A stretch of 64,000 bases of DNA from Aotearoamyces nothofagi (lineage: Eukaryota; Ascomycota; Leotiomycetes; Leotiales; Tympanidaceae), in the NCBI GenBank assembly GCA_015345905.1, contig JADDTR010000005.1, forward strand, positions 620,001 through 684,000. Reading direction: 5' to 3'. Shown here piece after piece: positions 59,533 through 64,000 of the stretch (position 1 is the first letter of the stretch; every line of letters begins with the position of its first letter). A model generated the notes under the pieces. It ran no database searches, had not been told where the DNA came from, and worked only from the letters and a program-made list of their open reading frames with translations. Both the position numbers and the translations under genes were made by a program.

Positions 59533-60967
59533 ATGGGTGATGGCCCAAGCAGGAAGTTTGGTCTCATCCAAGACATCATACTTATCGCCGTAGCCGTGAG
59601 TGGATCCTGAATCGCCACTCTATCTTCAGACAGACATATTTAGCTAACAGTCTGTTGTGATCTAAGAACATTTCTGTTTACTACCTTGCACGACATATTA
59701 TCTCCAGTCTGCCTCTTTCTTCAAACGACCCCGAAAAAGAACAACATGAGCAGGCAAGGCTCAAAGCGGCTGCAAATTTAAAACGTCTGGACAGATCTAA
59801 AGAAGACCCGGGCAATGGAACTCATGGAGATGAGCAGGTTCCTAGAGCGGCTCGTAAAGAAGACCTGGTCCTTAATCAATATGAAAGCTTGATAGCCATG
59901 GAAGTTGTGGCTCCAGAAGATATCCCTGTTGGATTTGAAGGTAAGCTTTTCAGAGCCACCTCTATAGGGAGCGTTTGGTAACAAAGTATTAGATATTGGT
60001 GGACTAGAGGATATCATAGAGGAACTGAAGGAGTCCGTTATATATCCTCTTACGATGCCCCATCTTTATTCGCATGCATCACCTCTTCTTGCCGCACCAT
60101 CAGGAGTGCTTCTCTACGGCCCGCCAGGATGTGGAAAGACGATGCTTGCAAAGGCATTGGCACATGAAAGTGGCGCATGCTTCATCAACCTTCACATATC
60201 AACATTAACCGAAAAGTGGTATGGCGATTCCAACAAACTCGTCAACGCCGTCTTCTCGTTAGCTCGAAAGTTGCAGCCAAGCATTGTATTTATTGATGAA
60301 ATTGATGCCGTCTTGGGGACGCGACGCAGTGGTGAACATGAGGCTAGTGGCATGGTTAAAGCAGAGTAAGTCGCTCAATGTTCCTTGGAGCCTTCAGAAA
60401 CTGATACATGGTAGATTCATGACGCTGTGGGATGGACTCAATTCAGCGAATACATCCGGGCTCCCCGCCCGCATCATGGTCCTTGGCGCTACCAACAGGA
60501 TGCAGGATATCGATGAAGCTATCTTACGAAGGATGCCAAAGAAGTTTGCGGTATCACTGCCTTCTACCAGTCAACGGAAGAGGATCCTTAATCTTATTTT
60601 GAAAGACACAAAGACAGACCCAGATCATTTTGACATCGATTATCTTACGAAGGTGATGGCAGGCATGTCCGGCAGCGATATTAAAGAAGCTTGCCGTGAT
60701 GCTGCTATGGTTCCCGTCAGAGAATACATTCGAGAGCAACGTGCGAGTGGTGCATCTATAGTTGGTGCCAGTCATGAAAAGGTCCGTGGTTTACGAACTG
60801 AAGATTTCTTTGGCCGCAAAGGGGGCGGACAAATACTTGCAGAAAATCACGAGAGACATGAGCGCCGTGCCGGCAAACGGACTCAGAAAGCAGTGGCAGC
60901 TGTCGAATCTAGTGATGAGTACGAGGATGTTGATGACGACAACACTGCCGCCGAATCCATGGACTGA
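59533..60967 (+). CDS. MSP1: Msp1/ATAD1 membrane AAA ATPase
   Basis: Msp1 extracts mislocalised tail-anchored proteins from the mitochondrial outer membrane and peroxisomes. Exons 59533-59595, 59667-59940, 59993-60365 and 60415-60967 give 420 aa. A single N-terminal helix lies at about residues 10-35 ([20 protein letters not shown]), with the first intron falling in the middle of it. The AAA module follows: [20 protein letters not shown], Walker A GPPGCGKT (155-162, K161), the pore-loop region [12 protein letters not shown], Walker B FIDEID with D214/E215, and the arginine finger/sensor region [20 protein letters not shown]. The C-terminus is charged and acidic ([12 protein letters not shown]), longer than in yeast. 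The ATG at 59533 fits because the preceding frame is closed. Divergent from CSM1. Confidence 0.95.
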
Positions 60968-61499
60968 TGACTCTCAATTCATGTGGCGTTGGTTTGAGTG
61001 TAATCATAGACAATGGAGTCATGGGATATATAATGATAGTGTAGATATCGAGATGGAATTTTTTTGGTTATATTTAACCAAGACGGAAGTGCATAGGGTA
61101 TTATAAGCTACTTTGTATAAAGTTTACCTGGAGTACTAGAATTAGGAGCCAACCCAATCGCATGGTATCATTTCTGCTGACTCCTGAAACCCAGAAAATG
61201 GTGTTATGCCTCAGGCATGGAAACGCAAGAGCACGCAATTCGGCGGACTGTTTTCAGAAGAGGCTTAGCTGATATTTCCACAACCCCACGTTATGAGTTG
61301 CCGGTTTGCGGTGGTGCAACAATACTTTTAGCTATCATTTCTAGATAGATCAGAAATAACATAACAATACGAATTACCTGGCTCCTCGAAGACGAACGTT
61401 TCCGATCAAAGCCTTACGTTTAAAACGGCTGCTGGTGTTCGTTTCCCACCTCATATTCTGACTACAACTTCCGCCACGATTTCATCGAACTATCACGCA
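60968..61499. other. Tandem intergenic region MSP1 / STR3
   Basis: About 530 bp on the + strand hold the MSP1 3' end and the promoter of the next gene. No repeat or gene-like frame is seen. Confidence 0.5.
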
Positions 61500-62901
61500 A
61501 TGTCCACACCGCCAGGTGCAAATGGCTCTGAATCTTCCGGAAAGGCCACTGCCCTGGAGAAGGTTGTACCGCACATCGACCTTGATGGTCACAATCTGCC
61601 ACCATCCCCAGCGCCATCAAGCCCTCGAAATGGCAGAAAGTACGCATTAGCGACAGAATTGGTGTTCACAGACAGTAAGGATCAATATGGGGCATCATCG
61701 ATGCCAATCTACCAATCCGCCACCTTCAAACAGACTTCCGCCGGTGGAGGTTCAGAATATGATTACACGCGCTCTGGAAATCCTACGAGGACACATCTTG
61801 AGCGACATCTAGCAAAGATCATGAATGCATCACGAGCACTCGTTGTTGGGTCAGGTATGGGAGCTCTAGATGTTATCACCAGGATCCTGAGGCCAGGCGA
61901 TGAGGTTGTCACAGGAGATGATTTATACGGAGGTACAAACCGTTTGCTAAAATTTCTGGCCACTAATGGCGGAATCATTGTCCATCACGTCGATACGACC
62001 AACCCGGAAACAGTGAGAGGGGTTGTCTCAAGCAAGACTGCCATGATCTTACTAGAGACTCCAACAAATCCCCTAATCAAAATCGTCGATCTGCCATCGA
62101 TTGCAAAGATTACGCATGAGCTAAACGCAAAGGCTTTAGTGGTTGTCGATAACACTATGCTTTCACCTATGCTCTGTAATCCCCTCGACCTAGGCGCGGA
62201 TATCGTCTATGAGTCTGGAACGAAATACCTTTCAGGTCACCATGATATCATGGCTGGTGTTCTCGCCTTTAACGATTCGGCCATAGGCGATAAGATGTAT
62301 TTCACAATCAACTCTACTGGCTGTGGCCTTGCTCCCAACGATGCATTTTTACTTATGAGAGGTATCAAGACTTTGGCAATCCGGATGGAGAAGCAACAAG
62401 CAAACGCACAAAGGATTGCAGAGTTCCTGGAGTCACATGGCTTCCGTGTGCGATACCCAGGATTAAAGTCACACCCTCAGTACGACCTGCACTGGTCCAT
62501 GGCACGCGGTGCTGGTGCTGTGCTCTCGTTCGAGACTGGTGATATCAACATATCGGAGAGAATCGTCGAAGCCACTCGGCTATGGGGAATTAGCGTTAGC
62601 TTTGGATGTGTTAACAGCTTGATCAGTATGCCTTGCAGGATGAGCCATGCGAGCATTGATGCGAAGACGCGAAAGGAGAGGCAAATGCCTGAGGATATCA
62701 TCAGATTGTGCGTTGGTATCGAGGACGCAGATGATTTGATTGACGATTTAAGCAGAGCTGTAAGTCATTTTCTCGGCACTGCGGCTTCCCCTGCTAAATA
62801 TTCTCTAGCTCGTTCAGGCTGGTGCTGTGACTGTGACGATGGATGGATTTCATGCAACAGGTGCTGCCCAAGAACTTGGTGCAGAGCAACCATCTCTCTA
62901 G
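61500..62901 (+). CDS. STR3: Cystathionine beta-lyase
   Basis: This PLP enzyme splits cystathionine into homocysteine, pyruvate and ammonia for methionine synthesis. Exons 61500-62759 and 62809-62901 give 450 aa. Hallmarks: YQSATFKQTS, DYTRSGNPTRTHLERHLA, SGMGALDVITRILRPGDEVV, the PLP lysine K242 in ESGTKYLSGHHDIMAG, and a C-terminal RLCVGIEDADDLIDDLSRA joined across the intron to LVQAGAVTVTMDGFHATGAA. It belongs to the Cys/Met metabolism PLP-enzyme family and matches the fungal cystathionine beta-lyase branch in which the motif SGTKYL is followed by SGHHD. The N-terminal 45 residues are disordered and low in acids. No clear peroxisomal signal is seen; the end is PSL. Confidence 0.94.
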
Positions 62902-64000
62902 GATATGGCACTGATTTCATGAGGGGGTTTCCCACTAATGCTACGCATGGAGTTTCGGGAGTTACCAAATTTTTTCAAAAGAAGAGGTTCAAAATATCTT
63001 TCTGCCGTTAGGTTTCAAAAGCCTCTGTATTAAATCTTTAGACAGTATGAAACCCGCCTGGGCCTAATCTTCCCGCGTGTTTTTGTAAATATCAATAGTT
63101 ACGTGTTTGGAAATGATTGTTACCACAGCCACTCGCAGCTATGCTTTTTTTCCCACGGTTTTCACTCTCTACGTTCAGGCTTGGGGTTCCAGACCATTAG
63201 CAATGGTCATTTGCTATCTTACCGTTGCCCGCATCTAGTCTTTGGGTTGCGATGGTGCCGAGTTTATTGCGAGGTTCTAGTGAAGGAGATGCTTTGATTT
63301 GCTCAACTTTTGCCCAGCCGACCTGGCAGATCTCAGGCTCAAGAGGGAGAATGCCTCCAAGCTAAAATAACCCAGCCGTTGGGCACCATTACTTGCACAT
63401 TAGGCTAAGGGGAGTGCAAGAGACTGCTTGCATCACAGGTATGCTGGCTATAGAACGATGCCATTTCGAAATCCGGAGAATATCATCATGAAGTCTACGT
63501 ATGCTCTCATTCGGAGTACTATCGTCAGGCTGGGGCTGTGCAGCAGCTAAACTAGAAGTCCCTCTGATTCGAACGAGTTGATGGATCGCGCCATCCCACT
63601 CATACAACATGAAAAGTTACTGTCAACAGTTGGCTAGTTGGGCGAAAGGCTGGCATGGTTAGAAGTGTTGTTGGCAGGACCTTCTCTAAGCGGGCTGAAT
63701 TTCCAGACTCTATGGCCTATCCTATCCAACCACTGTGCAACAATCGTCAGTTTCATAGGAGAATCCCTCGTAGAGAACCGGCATGGGCTCAATGATGTTC
63801 TTTGGGCACACCTACAGGTCCAATCCAGTTGCAAGAGAGCACAACGCAGCCGCAACGGGTGGGTAGCCAGCATATTTGGAATATCCTAATATCATATGCC
63901 CAACGGCGCTATCTCAGAAGCTTTCATGTAACCTGCACTCACATGCAGCGTCTCTAATTATGACACGCATGAAGGTGTGTTGATGTCCCAGCCACTATGC
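62902..64000. other. Intergenic region at the right edge
   Basis: About 1.1 kb hold the STR3 3' end and then unassigned sequence. Two minus-strand frames (63389-63610, 63634-63873) have protein-like stretches such as LHDDILRISKWHRSIASIPV but I could not join them or find a start or a family; they may be part of a gene running off the edge or chance. Confidence 0.45.

Noticed and set aside
63389-63873. Possible minus-strand gene at the right edge
   Set aside because: Two frames have some protein-like wording, but no in-frame splice, start or known family could be found; kept only as a remark.

Overview
The window is nuclear DNA of a filamentous ascomycete (Pezizomycotina). The evidence is short spliceosomal introns of about 48-150 bp with GT..AG ends and CTAAC-like branch sites, fungal-only proteins (group III G-alpha, a SakA/OS-2 type MAP kinase, a CTF1/FarA-type Zn2Cys6 factor, SRF1, MTC6, KRE6/SKN1), and long intergenic stretches full of simple repeats. 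Protein wording looks closest to Leotiomycetes or Sordariomycetes, but I cannot fix the class without searches. There is no prokaryotic, organellar or clear transposon sequence. All gene models were spliced by hand from reading-frame continuity, splice signals and remembered family sequences; every model given closes in frame.

Layout. 1-10 kb: the 3' end of an Argonaute gene (+), SEC62 (-), MTC6 (+) and a KRE6/SKN1 beta-1,6-glucan synthesis protein (+). 10-17.3 kb: SRF1 (-), a mitochondrial K+/H+ exchange-related protein (+), a small cupin (-) and cullin-1 (+). 17-32 kb: three signalling or metabolic genes on the + strand, separated by unusually long non-coding stretches (3.3, 1.8 and 3.6 kb): a group III G-alpha, glycogen phosphorylase and a HOG1/SakA MAPK. 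32-45.6 kb: SPO7 (-), a CGI-58-like alpha/beta hydrolase (+), a BAR protein (-), mitochondrial N-acetylglutamate synthase (-), a 3-hydroxyisobutyrate dehydrogenase-like enzyme (+), V-ATPase subunit e (+) and ARV1 (-). 45.6-46.8 kb: a decayed gene (+). 47-64 kb: an intracellular LysM protein (-), a CTF1/FarA-like transcription factor (-), MCD4 (-), a Csm1/Pcs1 monopolin subunit (-), MSP1 (+) and cystathionine beta-lyase (+), then about 1.1 kb without a convincing gene.

How the genes relate. Most are conserved housekeeping genes and no biosynthetic cluster is present. Two loose themes exist. One is membrane and lipid handling: SRF1, SPO7, the CGI-58-like hydrolase, ARV1, MCD4, MSP1, SEC62, and CTF1/FarA as a lipid-responsive regulator. 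The other is stress and nutrient signalling: G-alpha, glycogen phosphorylase with a PKA-type site, and HOG1. Neither is evidence of an operon-like unit.

Points most worth a second look are: an Argonaute PIWI domain with neither histidine expected at the catalytic position; repeated TGTAC/GTACA-type words and CCTAGGCA palindromes in the non-coding DNA; very small exons (11, 17, 18, 25 and 33 nt); a probable GC-AG intron in ARV1; and the decayed gene at 45.7-46.8 kb. I did not find a clearly new biological system.
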